A stretch of 64,000 nucleotides of DNA from Clostridiales bacterium (GTDB lineage: Bacteria; Bacillota; Clostridia; Monoglobales; Monoglobaceae), in the NCBI GenBank assembly GCA_019419865.1, contig JAHZIG010000007.1:62001-126000 (forward strand), read 5' to 3'. This document shows positions 9,464-18,475 of this stretch, piece after piece. The translations under genes were made by a program, and so were the position numbers. Under the pieces are notes generated by a model, which made no database searches, had not been told where the DNA came from, and saw only the letters and a list, made by a program, of their open reading frames with translations. How positions within the stretch are numbered: the first letter of the stretch is position 1; each line of letters starts with the position of its first letter.

Positions 9464-9808
9464 ATGGATAAGGATTTTAGAAAGATAAACGGAGGAAACA
9501 ACAAGGATTACAGGCTGGAGCGGATCGGCGAGACGCTGGTCGTAAAGCTGAGCGGAGAGCTGGATCATCATTTGAGCGGCGAGCTGAGAGAGGCTTTGGA
9601 CAGGGAGATCAATATACACGATATAAAAAACATAATATTTGATTTTGGCGACGTGAGCTTTATGGACAGCTCCGGGATCGGGATGATCATGGGCAGATAC
9701 AAGCTCATCAAGGCCAAGGGCGGAAAGGTCATGGTGGTAAGACCGCAGAAGCAGGTGGACAGGATACTTGAGATGTCCGGAATAAAGAAGATATTGGACT
9801 GCGGTTGA
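9464..9808 (+). CDS. spoIIAA: Anti-sigma F factor antagonist (STAS domain)
   Basis: In sporulation, unphosphorylated SpoIIAA binds SpoIIAB and frees sigma F in the forespore. The 114 residues form one STAS domain. The signature FMDSSGIGMIMGRYK contains the phospho-acceptor Ser, here about residue 70, equivalent to Ser58 of Bacillus subtilis. The protein starts with about ten extra polar residues before the STAS fold. It is first in the three-gene spoIIA operon, with a strong GGAG site before the ATG. Confidence 0.95.
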   Translation: MDKDFRKINGGNNKDYRLERIGETLVVKLSGELDHHLSGELREALDREINIHDIKNIIFDFGDVSFMDSSGIGMIMGRYKLIKAKGGKVMVVRPQKQVDRILEMSGIKKILDCG

Positions 9809-9886
9809 TCTCGACTTTAGGATTTGGAATAATGGTTAAAAATATTGTTGCTGATAACGCAATGGGTTAAATCGGAGGATATATAA

Positions 9887-10345
9887 ATGGATAATAACAA
9901 TAAAGCACAGAATTACATGAGGTTGGTCATACCCGGCAAGAGCGTGAACGAAGCGTTTTCCAGAGCGGTCGTCGGGGCGTTCGCGGTACAGCTCGACGTG
10001 ACCGTAGACGAGCTTGCGGATATCAAAACGGCGGTGTCCGAGGCCGTGACAAACTCAATAATACACGGCTATTCGGACAAAAAAGGGGAAGTCGTGATAG
10101 AGTGTAAGATACTTGGCGACGTCGTAGACGTAAAAATCATCGATTACGGCAAGGGGATAAAGGACATAGAGACCGCGATGCGGCCGCTGTATACGAGTTG
10201 TCCGGACGACGAGCGCAGCGGGATGGGGTTCACCGTTATGCAGAGCTTCATGGACGAGGTCGAGGTAAGCTCCGAGATCGGCAAGGGAACGACCGTACAT
10301 ATGACTAAGAGGATCGGGCAAAATGGCGGAGCTGAGGAGATATGA
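9887..10345 (+). CDS. spoIIAB: Anti-sigma F factor, serine kinase
   Basis: It binds and inhibits sigma F and phosphorylates SpoIIAA. It is a GHKL-type ATPase of 152 residues with the N-box [12 protein letters not shown] near residue 46, the G1 box DYGKGI near 86 and the G2 box GMGFTVM near 112. GGAGG precedes the ATG. Its stop overlaps the sigF start by four bases (ATGA), so translation of the inhibitor and of its sigma factor is probably coupled. Confidence 0.95.
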   Translation: MDNNNKAQNYMRLVIPGKSVNEAFSRAVVGAFAVQLDVTVDELADIKTAVSEAVTNSIIHGYSDKKGEVVIECKILGDVVDVKIIDYGKGIKDIETAMRPLYTSCPDDERSGMGFTVMQSFMDEVEVSSEIGKGTTVHMTKRIGQNGGAEEI

Positions 10346-11148
10346 CCGGATACGATAAAGCGGCCGCGGCTAAAAACGAATATAAAGACCGTTTGCCAAT
10401 AAACGATAGCTTGGACAAAAATGCGGATAAAAATACCGAGAACATCAAATTGCTCGAGCGGGTCAAACAGGGCGACGCGGCGGCGAGGGACGAGCTTATC
10501 AACGGCAACGTGGGGTTGGTCAGGTTGATTATTAAACGCTTCTTAAACCGGGGCGCGGAGAGCGAGGACTTGTTTCAGATAGGCTGTATAGGCCTGATAA
10601 AGGCGGTCGAAAAGTTCGACCTGAGCTACGGCGTGCAGTTTTCGACCTACGCGGTACCGATGATAATAGGCGAGATCAAGCGTTTTTTAAGAGACGACGG
10701 GATAATCAAGGTCAGCAGGAGCTATAAGGACATATCGTCCAAGGCGATGGCGGTCAAGGAGAAGCTGACGGCGGAGAACGACGAGGAGCCGACCGTTAAG
10801 AAGATATCCGAGGTATTGGGGATCAGTCCCGAGGAACTGGCCGCCGCAATGGAGGCGTCGCAGAAACCGGAATCGCTGTATTCGACGACGGACGACGGCT
10901 CCGGCAAAAGCGCCGCGCTGATAGATAGATTGGAGTCAGACGAGAACTATGAGGAAGCAGTGGAAAACAGGCTTCTTCTAAAGGAAGCCCTGTCCGAACT
11001 GCCCGAGCGGGAACAGAAAATAATAATTCTCAGATATTACAAACAGAAGACCCAGAGCGAGATCGCGAAAATTCTCGGCATCTCGCAGGTCCAGGTCTCG
11101 AGGATAGAGAAAAAGGTACTCCGGAGCATGAGGGATAAGATAACGTAG
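10342..11148 (+). CDS. sigF: RNA polymerase sporulation sigma factor F
   Basis: It directs early forespore-specific transcription. The 268 residues carry sigma region 2 ([19 protein letters not shown], then [21 protein letters not shown]), region 3, and region 4 with [27 protein letters not shown] and the helix-turn-helix ending [14 protein letters not shown]. Position after spoIIAB favours sigma F over the similar sigma G. A polar N-terminal extension of about 30 residues precedes region 2. A 9-bp GC inverted repeat (11184-11192/11213-11221) without a T-run lies downstream. Confidence 0.95.
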   Translation: MTGYDKAAAAKNEYKDRLPINDSLDKNADKNTENIKLLERVKQGDAAARDELINGNVGLVRLIIKRFLNRGAESEDLFQIGCIGLIKAVEKFDLSYGVQFSTYAVPMIIGEIKRFLRDDGIIKVSRSYKDISSKAMAVKEKLTAENDEEPTVKKISEVLGISPEELAAAMEASQKPESLYSTTDDGSGKSAALIDRLESDENYEEAVENRLLLKEALSELPEREQKIIILRYYKQKTQSEIAKILGISQVQVSRIEKKVLRSMRDKIT

Positions 11149-11183
11149 CGATTAGAGATTAGCGAATAGAGAATAGGAGAGTT

Positions 11184-11221
11184 TACGGCGGCTGTATCCG
11201 CATGTCGGTCTCGCCGCCGTA
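11184..11221 (+). terminator. GC-rich inverted repeat between convergent sigF and surface gene
   Basis: TACGGCGGC and GCCGCCGTA form a perfect 9-bp stem with a 20-base loop. There is no T-run on either side, so terminator function is only suggested by the convergent position. Confidence 0.4.
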
Positions 11222-11278
11222 TGGGAAGACAAAGTATTCTACTCCTACCCTCTAATATCTAAATCCTAACGCCTACGT

Positions 11279-14200
11279 TTATTTGTTGCTCCAGATCGGA
11301 TAAATACTGTTGAAATCGTTCCAGAGCATGAGTTTGGCGTTCGCGTTTTCAGCTATCGACTCCGTATATACCTCGCCCGGCGCCGCGGAGACGTTCTTTA
11401 TCTCGCAGTCTGTGAGAACGCCGTCGTCGTTGTATACCGCGACTATCAGTTTGAGGTCGTTTAGGGCGGCTTCGGAGGATATGGATATAACGCCGTTTTC
11501 ATACGTAACGTCCACTTTCGCAAACTCGGCGCTGATGGTCGAGTTCTCGGTCAGACCCTCGAAGGTATAGCTCATCACCGCGCCTACGCTCGTTCCGTCT
11601 ACCTGAACGTCCTTTACGATATACCCGTAATCGGGCGCCATATGGAAGGTCTTGCCCTCGGCGCTGTTTACCGGGGTCTCGCCCTGCGGGAATACGCGTC
11701 CGCCGGCGTCCGCCGAAGATGTCACGGTAACGGTCTTTGTGACGCTGACCGTGCACGAGGCGGTCTTTCCGCTTGTGGTAGTCGCGGTTATCACGGCCGT
11801 TCCTATCCCGACGGCATTGACGACGCCGTCGGTTACTGTAGCGACGCCAGGGGCGCTCGTCGTCCAGGTTATCTTGTCGGTCGCGTTGGACGGCTGCATG
11901 GTCGCGGTAAGGGTGTCGCTTCCACCGACCTCAAGACTGAGCTGAGTTTTATCGAGCGATACCGACGTAGCCGAGCGGAGCACGTTTATCGTTATGGTAT
12001 CCCTCGCGCCGCTTGCGCTCTGCGCAGTGATCGTGGTAGAGCCGTAGCCCCTCGACCTTACGACTCCGTTCTCGACGGTAGCCACGCTCTCGTCGGCGGA
12101 GGTATAGGTTATCTCGGACGTAGCGTCCTGCGGCGTTATGCTGAGCGGCAGAACGCGGGTGTTGTTGGTTCCGGAGAAGTCGAGCTCGTCTTTGTAGAAA
12201 TTCAGCCCGGTCGCCGCGATATTTATATTCTCAAACGGCATATTCCTCGAACCTGCGTACTCCTCGGCATAGCTGCCGGACACTCCGCGCACGGTCGTTC
12301 TCGCCGGATATGAGAAGGCGTTGTTTTCGATAGAGGTCATGTTCGGGAATATAGTGACTTCGGTAAGTCTAATATTCTCAGCGAACGCGTTGGAGGCTAC
12401 CTCGGTGCAGTAGCGGGGCAGAACGATCTCCTCGAGGCTCGGACAGAGCCGGAAAGTAGAATCTTGAATCTCGGTCAGACCTATGCCGAACGTTACGCCG
12501 CTGAGACCGTCGCACCCGTAAAACGCCTGAGAGCCGAGCGAGGTCACGCTGTCGGGGATAGAGACCGAAGTCAGCGCGTCGCACTCGGAAAACGCCTGAT
12601 AGCCGATACTTTCCAAGCCGTATTGCATTTCGACGCTCTTTAAGGCCGTGCAGGATTTAAACGCGTAGTCATATATTCGGGTGCAGGACGCCGGTATCGA
12701 AATACTTTCGAGCGCCGCGCAGTTTTCAAAGGCGGAGTTCGGAATGTTTTTTATATTAGGCGATAGTGTTATACTGCTTAGGTTTGAACAATCCTGAAAT
12801 GCGTTACTACCTATCTCAGTTACATAATCAGGGATATCAATATTAGTAAGTCCAGTACAGCCGTTGAAAGCGTACACGCCTATACTTGTTACATATGGCG
12901 GTATAACTATATCGGCAAGAGTCGTACAACCGGAGAAAGAGTCTCTGCCTATTTTAGTTATGCTGTTAGGTAAGTCGATGTTTTTTAAAGCTGTGCAATC
13001 GCAAAATGCATAGTCGCCAATATTCGTCATAGTATCTAATAGGTTAACATTTTCGAGGTTATTTGCTCCGCGGAATAAATTACCGGCAACTTGGGTCGTA
13101 CCACTTTCAAAAGTAACGGTTTTTAAACCGCTGTCATAAAATGGGCCTCCGCCATAGCTGATAGCTTGAGCGTCTATTAGAGATTTAGGTATTTCGATTT
13201 CCAACAGAGAACTACAACCTCTAAATGCGTCGCCTCCCAAGGTCTCAAGAGATGATGATAATGATACACTACTTAGGTTCGTACAATTTTGAAAAGCTCT
13301 ACTACCTATCTCTGTTACATAATCAGGGATATCAATATCAGTAAGCCCGGTGCAATTGTTAAATGCATAGCGATCTATATTAGTAATATATTGAGGTAGA
13401 GCAATATCGGTAAGAGCTGAGCAGTCGCCAAATGCACGGTAACCAATATTTGTTATGGTATCTAATAAGTTAACGTTTTTAAGGTTGTTTGCCCCGTAAA
13501 ATAGATTACCGACAACTTGGGTTGTACCACTTTCAAAAGTAACGGTTTTTAAACCGCTGTCATAAAATGGGCCTCCGCCATAGCTGATAGCTTGAGCGTC
13601 TATTAGAGATTTAGGTATTTCGATTTCCAACAGAGAACTACAACCTCTAAATGCGTCGCCTCCCAAGGTCTCAAGAGATGATGATAATGATACACTACTT
13701 AAGTTCGTACAATTTTGAAAAGCTCTACTGTCTATCTCCACCACAGTATTAGGCATAGTAACCGACCTAAGAGTTGTATTCCCCGAGAAAGCGCTGCTAC
13801 CAATCTTCGTCACCGTATACCCGTCGAGCTTAGACGGAACCGCGACCGCCGAGGCGTTGCCGCTGTATTTGGTGATGGTGGCGTTATTCGAATCGTCGAG
13901 TTCATACTCCCAGATAACGACGGGAGCGGCCTCTCCGCCGGTTCCCGAGCCGCCGTACGAGCTTTGGCCGTAGCTCTGGGACGGGTTGAAGTACTTAGAG
14001 GAGTAGGAGGTCGTATAGGAGATATCCTCGCCTCTCGAGCATGACGAAACAAGAGCGCCGTCCTCGTAGTGGTATACCGCTCTTACCGGGCTGTTGCTCT
14101 CTGTAAAGATGTCTTGAGTTTTGTTATAGGATTCTTTGTCGATAATATAATTTATGGTAACGCCCGCTCCGACGCTCGCGTACATATGTCCGCTTATGGT

Positions 14201-15659
14201 CGTGCAGGTCTTGGGCGTTCCGCTGTCGTAGGAATTTAACCTGAAGTTCATCTGTACGCCGACCGTACCCCAGATACTGCCTTCTACAAAGAGGAGGCTG
14301 ATCGAGGCGGAGAGCCTTACGCCGGTCCTGATCTCGGCCTCGGCGGTAAAGGTGAAGCCCTTCTTCTCAAAGCTCTTTATAAGGCGGAAGCCGTCGCCCC
14401 TCGTATACGCGACGCCGGCTTCGAGGTCGCCGTCCCAGGTCATGGATACGCCGCCCTTTATCGAACATTCCACATCGAGGGATATGGAGCCTATGCCGGC
14501 GATATTGATATAGCCGAGCCTTATGCTGGACGGGATTCCCGCGTACGATCCGAAGTCGAAGGATACCGCCGTCGTAACTGTTGTGTCCGCGGTTATCGAC
14601 GCCGAATATTTGCCGGTTATCGCGTTTTCTTTGTGATTGAGCTTCATATTGCTGAACTTGGCGGATATCGTTCCGGCCGCCGCGCCTCCGAGGCTTATCT
14701 TCTGGGACGCGGTAAGAGTCTTGGTGTTTTTATCGTAATCGACGCTTTGCAACTCGACCGTCATCTCCTCGCTCTGAGCGTTTGGAACGGATCGGTCAGT
14801 AACGGTGTAAGTAGTAAGTTCGTTGAATTCAAAATCTTCAAGATCGATCTCAATAGAGCCTTCGCTGTCGGCCGAGACTATCGCGTTTTCAGCGCCGTCG
14901 GGCGTAGCCGCGATCGTCATAGTCTCGCCGTCGGTCGTAACCTCGAGCGCTTTAAGCGCAACAGGGTATCCGTCTGCGAACACGACGAAAATATCGCCCG
15001 CCGAGACGGCGGTGTCGCAGTTTGAGACCGTTACCGTGTAATCCTGGGAGATAGACGCGTCCGCCGTCTCGGGCAACACGATAACGCCCTCCGCAAATTC
15101 GTAGGAGCTGTCATAGTTTTCGTCTATTGCCGAGTCCTCGATAACGGCTTTGGCGTCCGCGAGCGCCGCCGCGCTCTCTTCGGAAGTTATCGCCTGGTCG
15201 GGCAGGAAGCTGTTTCCGGACAGCGCGAACCAGCCGCGGTTCACCGCTACTTGGATATCGTCCGGATACGAAACGTCGGCGTATTCCGCGTATGTATACC
15301 CCGCTTCCTCGTCAGGCTGAAAGCTCAGGCAGGCGTTCAGCGTCTGCGCCGCAAATTCGCGGGTCGCCGGCTCGTCGGGATAAAACGCTTCGCCGGCTTC
15401 GATATCGACTACGCCGAATTCGACCGCGACCAAGATATCGCGGTAATAACTATCGTCCGGCGTTATGTCGCTGAAATAGTTATCCGGCATATTGTCGTCG
15501 CTTTCGACGGTCAGGGAGAGCGCCGAGACAAGCTCGGTTATCCATTCGCTTCGGGTTAGAGTATCCGCGGCAAATACGTTATTTCGTAATTGGGGGGGGG
15601 GTAAAAAACGTTATTAGCATAAATGCCGCAAGAAATACGCTTACAATTTTCTTTTTCAT
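11279..15659 (-). CDS. Large SLH / leucine-rich-repeat / Big2 surface protein, out of frame at a G10 tract
   Basis: The start is the ATG at 15659, preceded by GGAGGG. The first frame stops after 26 codons because of a run of ten C on the coding strand (plus strand G at 15592-15601). With nine C the frame runs on to 11279, giving 1,459 residues. Reconstructed order: signal peptide with a likely cut after VFA near 31; SLH-like repeats about 32-175; an unrecognised beta-rich region about 190-560; BspA-type leucine-rich repeats about 580-1130; two bacterial Ig-like Big2 domains about 1155-1310; and a C-terminal domain. SLH repeats should hold it on cell-wall polymer. As read here the product is a truncated signal peptide. 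This could be phase variation, a fixed pseudogene or a sequencing error. An internal start at 15490 would lack a signal peptide. Confidence 0.8.
13098..13303 (-). repeat. Near-identical direct repeat, copy 1, inside the LRR region
   Basis: About 206 bp matches the segment at 13524-13729 with a single visible difference. The copies are 426 bp apart, equal to a 142-codon unit, so the reading frame is kept. It is recent duplication of leucine-rich repeats. Confidence 0.9.
13524..13729 (-). repeat. Near-identical direct repeat, copy 2, inside the LRR region
   Basis: Second copy of the 206-bp repeat, 426 bp from the first. The sequence between the copies is related but more diverged. This implies one duplication of a multi-repeat unit in which part was kept identical by selection or gene conversion. 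Confidence 0.9.
15592..15601. repeat. Homopolymer run of ten G (C on the coding strand)
   Basis: Ten consecutive G on the plus strand, between the hydrophobic core and the predicted cleavage site of the surface protein's signal peptide. Nine or twelve bases restore the downstream frame; ten does not. Confidence 0.95.
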
Positions 15660-16032
15660 TTTGAAATTCCCTCCTAATTAGATTAAAAATTTTATTCGCA
15701 TACAGAGTAGCATATTATATTAATTTTGTAAATGCGGATTTTACAGATATATTGTGTATTTTGTAAGTTCGGCTCGATTTAGGCCGCAGATTTAAGATAA
15801 AGAACGTTAAAAATCAATGAATAAATATCCGCTTTGCCGCAGATACTACCTACGATAATATTTTTGCATATGAAAAACTAAATTTTGTTAAGCGAATTAT
15901 ATTGCGAGACAAATATAACGGATAATATGAAAAAGGGCTTAATCTCGTTTGCGAATAGGCCGAAAACTGTCTTCCCGGAGCGCCCGCGCGGGGAGAGGAT
16001 ATATTTTGCGGGCGGAAGGGCGGCAAAAATTT
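15660..16032. other. Divergent intergenic region between surface gene and spoVAC
   Basis: 373 bp, AT-rich. It must hold the promoters for the leftward surface gene and the rightward spoVAC operon. I found no clear sigma-A or sigma-G pair and no strong hairpin. Confidence 0.4.
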
Positions 16033-16482
16033 ATGGAACATGAAAACAAGGAGTATCTTAGGTATTTGGACGAGAAGGCGCCGGGGAGTCCGACTCTTAA
16101 GAATATAGTCTGGGCTTTTTGCATAGGCGGGCTGATCTGCGTTATAGGTCAGGCGTTCTCGGACTTGTATTCAAAGGTCTGCGGCCTTGGCGAGGAGGAC
16201 GCCAAGACGGCGGTTTCGGTGACGATGATATTTTTGGGAGCGCTGTTTACCGGGCTTAATATTTATCCGAGGATAGCTAAATACGCGGGAGCGGGAACGA
16301 TCGTTCCGATCACCGGGTTCGCCAACTCGATCGTCTCTCCGGCGATGGAGTTTAAAAAAGAGGGCTACGTTCTCGGGATGGCCGCGAAAATGTTCGTTAT
16401 CGCCGGGCCGGTTCTGGTGTACGGGATAACCTCGTCGGCGGTCGTGGGTATTATTTATTATATCTATACGTTGCTGGTCTGA
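16033..16482 (+). CDS. spoVAC: Stage V sporulation protein AC
   Basis: A membrane protein of the spore inner membrane, part of the SpoVA channel that loads dipicolinic acid into the developing spore and releases it on germination. It has 149 residues with about four hydrophobic segments. Family patterns include FCIGGLICVIGQ near residue 32 and YAGAGTIVPITGFANSIVSPAMEFKKEG near 85. I chose the ATG at 16033. A TTG eight codons upstream (16009) with a GAGAGG-like site is an alternative. It is first in a spoVAC-D-E set and is probably transcribed by sigma G. Confidence 0.93.
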   Translation: MEHENKEYLRYLDEKAPGSPTLKNIVWAFCIGGLICVIGQAFSDLYSKVCGLGEEDAKTAVSVTMIFLGALFTGLNIYPRIAKYAGAGTIVPITGFANSIVSPAMEFKKEGYVLGMAAKMFVIAGPVLVYGITSSAVVGIIYYIYTLLV

Positions 16483-16529
16483 CGGCGCCGAAAAGAGAGA
16501 GTTCAGGCGCAGAAGTTTGGAGGTATCAT

Positions 16530-16574
16530 ATGAGCGCGAATTTTGGCGCGGAGAGGATGGATTTATATGAATAA
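16530..16574 (+). CDS. Possible 14-codon leader peptide overlapping spoVAD
   Basis: An ATG at 16530 follows a good GGAGG at about 16519-16523. It opens a 14-residue frame (MSANFGAERMDLYE) whose stop at 16572-16574 overlaps the spoVAD start in another frame. It may couple spoVAD translation to a strong ribosome binding site. Evidence is limited to signal placement. Confidence 0.35.
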   Translation: MSANFGAERMDLYE

Positions 16575-17613
16575 CGGAGCCGGGGCGAAGAGGCTCGGGG
16601 CGCAGACGGTCAAGTTTGAAAATAGAGTTCCTATAATCTCGACGGCTACGATAGCGGGGCCTAAGGAGACCGAGGGGCCTCTTAGCGATTATTTCGACGT
16701 AAAGCTGGACGACGATATGTGGGATGAGGACAGCTGGGAGAAGGCGGAGAGCAAGATGCAGCGCGAGGCGGTCAAGATTGCCGTTAGCAGGCGGGGATTA
16801 GCCTTAGACGATATAGACTATATCTTTGCGGGAGACCTTTTGAATCAATGCACCGCCGCCGGATTTGGGATAAGAGACTTGAATATTCCTTACTTCGGCG
16901 TATACGGCGCCTGCTCGACTATGATAGAGGGGTTGAGCCTGGGCGCTATGATGATCGACGGCGGATACGCGAAAACGGCTGCGGCGGTCTCGTCCAGCCA
17001 CTACTGCACGGCGGAGCGGCAGTACAGAAACCCGCTCGAATACGGCGGGCAGAGAACTCCGACGGCGCAGTGGACGGTCACCGGAGCGGCGGCCGCGGTT
17101 TTGGGATACGCCGAAGGCTCCGGTTCGGACGGGGCGCAAAAGGAAGTATATATAACTCACGCTACCACCGGCAGGATAGTCGATTTCGGCGTGAAGGACC
17201 CGAACAATATGGGCGGAGCCATGGCGCCCGCCGCGGTAAGCACGCTGACAGAGCATTTTAAGGCGACGGGAACTCAGCCTAAGGATTACGATCTGATACT
17301 GACCGGCGATCTGGGAACGCTCGGCAAGTCGGTCGCGATAGATCTCATGCTCGAGCAGGGTTACGACCTTAGCGGCCTATACGACGACTGCGGCTGTATG
17401 ATCTACGATATAGAAAAGCAGGACGTACACGCCGGGGGAAGCGGCTGCGGCTGCGTGAGCATAACATTTTGCGGATATATAATAAATTTGATGAGAGAAC
17501 AGAAACTGAGCCGTGTCCTTGTAGCGGGGACCGGCGCGCTGCTCAGTCCGACCTCTACGCTTCAAGGCGAGTCGATTCCGGGTATAGCGCACGCGGCGGT
17601 TATCGAGATTTAG
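16567..17613 (+). CDS. spoVAD: Stage V sporulation protein AD
   Basis: A thiolase-fold protein of the SpoVA dipicolinic acid transport complex, attached at the spore inner membrane. It has 348 residues. Recognisable stretches include AGPKETEGPLSDYFD near residue 30, FAGDLLNQCTAA near 88, GACSTMIEG near 111, TAERQYRNPLEYGGQRTPTA near 142 and GTGALLSPTS near 320. I chose the ATG at 16567 with GAGAGG ten bases upstream. An in-frame TTG at 16543 is less likely. Confidence 0.95.
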   Translation: MNNGAGAKRLGAQTVKFENRVPIISTATIAGPKETEGPLSDYFDVKLDDDMWDEDSWEKAESKMQREAVKIAVSRRGLALDDIDYIFAGDLLNQCTAAGFGIRDLNIPYFGVYGACSTMIEGLSLGAMMIDGGYAKTAAAVSSSHYCTAERQYRNPLEYGGQRTPTAQWTVTGAAAAVLGYAEGSGSDGAQKEVYITHATTGRIVDFGVKDPNNMGGAMAPAAVSTLTEHFKATGTQPKDYDLILTGDLGTLGKSVAIDLMLEQGYDLSGLYDDCGCMIYDIEKQDVHAGGSGCGCVSITFCGYIINLMREQKLSRVLVAGTGALLSPTSTLQGESIPGIAHAAVIEI

Positions 17614-17703
17614 GCCGGTAGGTCGCGCGGAGCCTTTAAATCTGAACAGGAGATAAACGGCGCGACTTTAAAACATTGTATATATTGTAATAGGAGAAAA
17701 AAG

Positions 17704-18060
17704 ATGCAGTATCTGAACGCGTTTTGGGTGGGCGGCTTGATATGCGTCATAGCCCAAATATTGATCGATAGAACAAAACTTACCCCGGCGAGGATCTTGG
17801 TTTCATACGTCGTACTCGGCGTTTTGCTGGGCGGGATAGGCGTGTATGATAAAATCGTGGAGTTCGCCGGAGCGGGAGCGACCGTTCCCATAATAGGTTT
17901 TGGCAACGTGCTCGCCAAAGGGGTAATAAAGGGCGTGAACGAGCATGGACTGCTCGGTGTGATAACTGGCGGCGCGTCCGCGGCGGCGGGCGGAATAGCG
18001 GCCGCGATCGTATTCGGTTTTCTTATCGCGCTGATCTTCAGTCCGAAAAGTAAAAAATAA
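17704..18060 (+). CDS. spoVAE: Stage V sporulation protein AE (SpoVAEb type)
   Basis: A small membrane protein, 118 residues with three to four hydrophobic helices, of the SpoVA dipicolinic acid channel. It shares the FAGAGATVPIIGFGN pattern with SpoVAC, reflecting common descent. AGGAG precedes the ATG. The spoVAD-spoVAE gap is 90 bp, and the three spoVA genes form a minimal C-D-E set as in many Clostridia. Confidence 0.93.
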   Translation: MQYLNAFWVGGLICVIAQILIDRTKLTPARILVSYVVLGVLLGGIGVYDKIVEFAGAGATVPIIGFGNVLAKGVIKGVNEHGLLGVITGGASAAAGGIAAAIVFGFLIALIFSPKSKK

Positions 18061-18241
18061 ACGTATGAGTTAGGAATTAGAAATTAGGAATCGAACTCGT
18101 AAGCGGTTGAACGGACGAGGAAGATCATAGTAAAATAAAAAGTAGTCTTAGGACGCGTTTTTATAGGAGCGGGTCGGGTAGATTCGACTGCGGACGGCTG
18201 TGTTTGTAGGATAAAATAAAAGTTTTTTGTCTTCAAGCATA

Positions 18242-18282
18242 GCGCCGGGGTAGGATCGGAACCGGCGCGCTCCTGATTTTTT
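18242..18282 (+). terminator. Probable spoVA operon terminator
   Basis: GCGCCGG (18242-18248) pairs with CCGGCGC (18262-18268), and T-rich sequence ending in TTTTTT follows nine to ten bases later. It is 180 bp past spoVAE, so the spacing is not ideal. Confidence 0.45.
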
Positions 18283-18344
18283 GTTTCCATTTAAGTTGTA
18301 ATAGTCTGTTAATATTTGATTAATTAAGTCGTAATTTCTGTTAA

Positions 18345-18357
18345 AAGCGAAACGCTT
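18345..18357. promoter_or_regulatory. Palindrome overlapping the GH43 -35 box, possible operator
   Basis: AAGCG-AAA-CGCTT is a perfect 13-bp palindrome whose last bases form the start of the -35 hexamer. The position suits a repressor operator. The regulator is unknown and no regulator gene is adjacent. Confidence 0.5.
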
Positions 18358-18384
18358 GCTAATTTTTTATTATTATAGTATAAT
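18356..18384 (+). promoter_or_regulatory. Sigma-A promoter of the GH43 gene
   Basis: TTGCTA (18356-18361), a 17-base spacer and TATAAT (18379-18384), about 90 bases before the start. Confidence 0.8.
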
Positions 18385-18475
18385 ATCAATATTCTTATAT
18401 AAAATTAAATACGCAGTATTTTAGTATGTTTTTTATCTTAAGAAGCAGTTTTATCTAATTTAGGAGGATATGAAT

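Larger units (their letters stand above)
18061..18469. other. Intergenic region between spoVAE and the GH43 gene
   Basis: About 400 bp. It holds a short degenerate AATTAG-like repeat near 18066-18090, a GC hairpin (18242-18268) and the GH43 promoter with a palindrome (18345-18384). No further gene is supported. Confidence 0.6.

Noticed and set aside
13098..13729. CRISPR-like repeat array
   Set aside because: Only two long copies inside a coding frame with no short spacers or cas genes; they are protein repeats.
18066..18095. AATTAG-type short repeats as a mobile element remnant, similar to 11150-11180
   Set aside because: They are short, degenerate and without terminal inverted repeats or target duplications.
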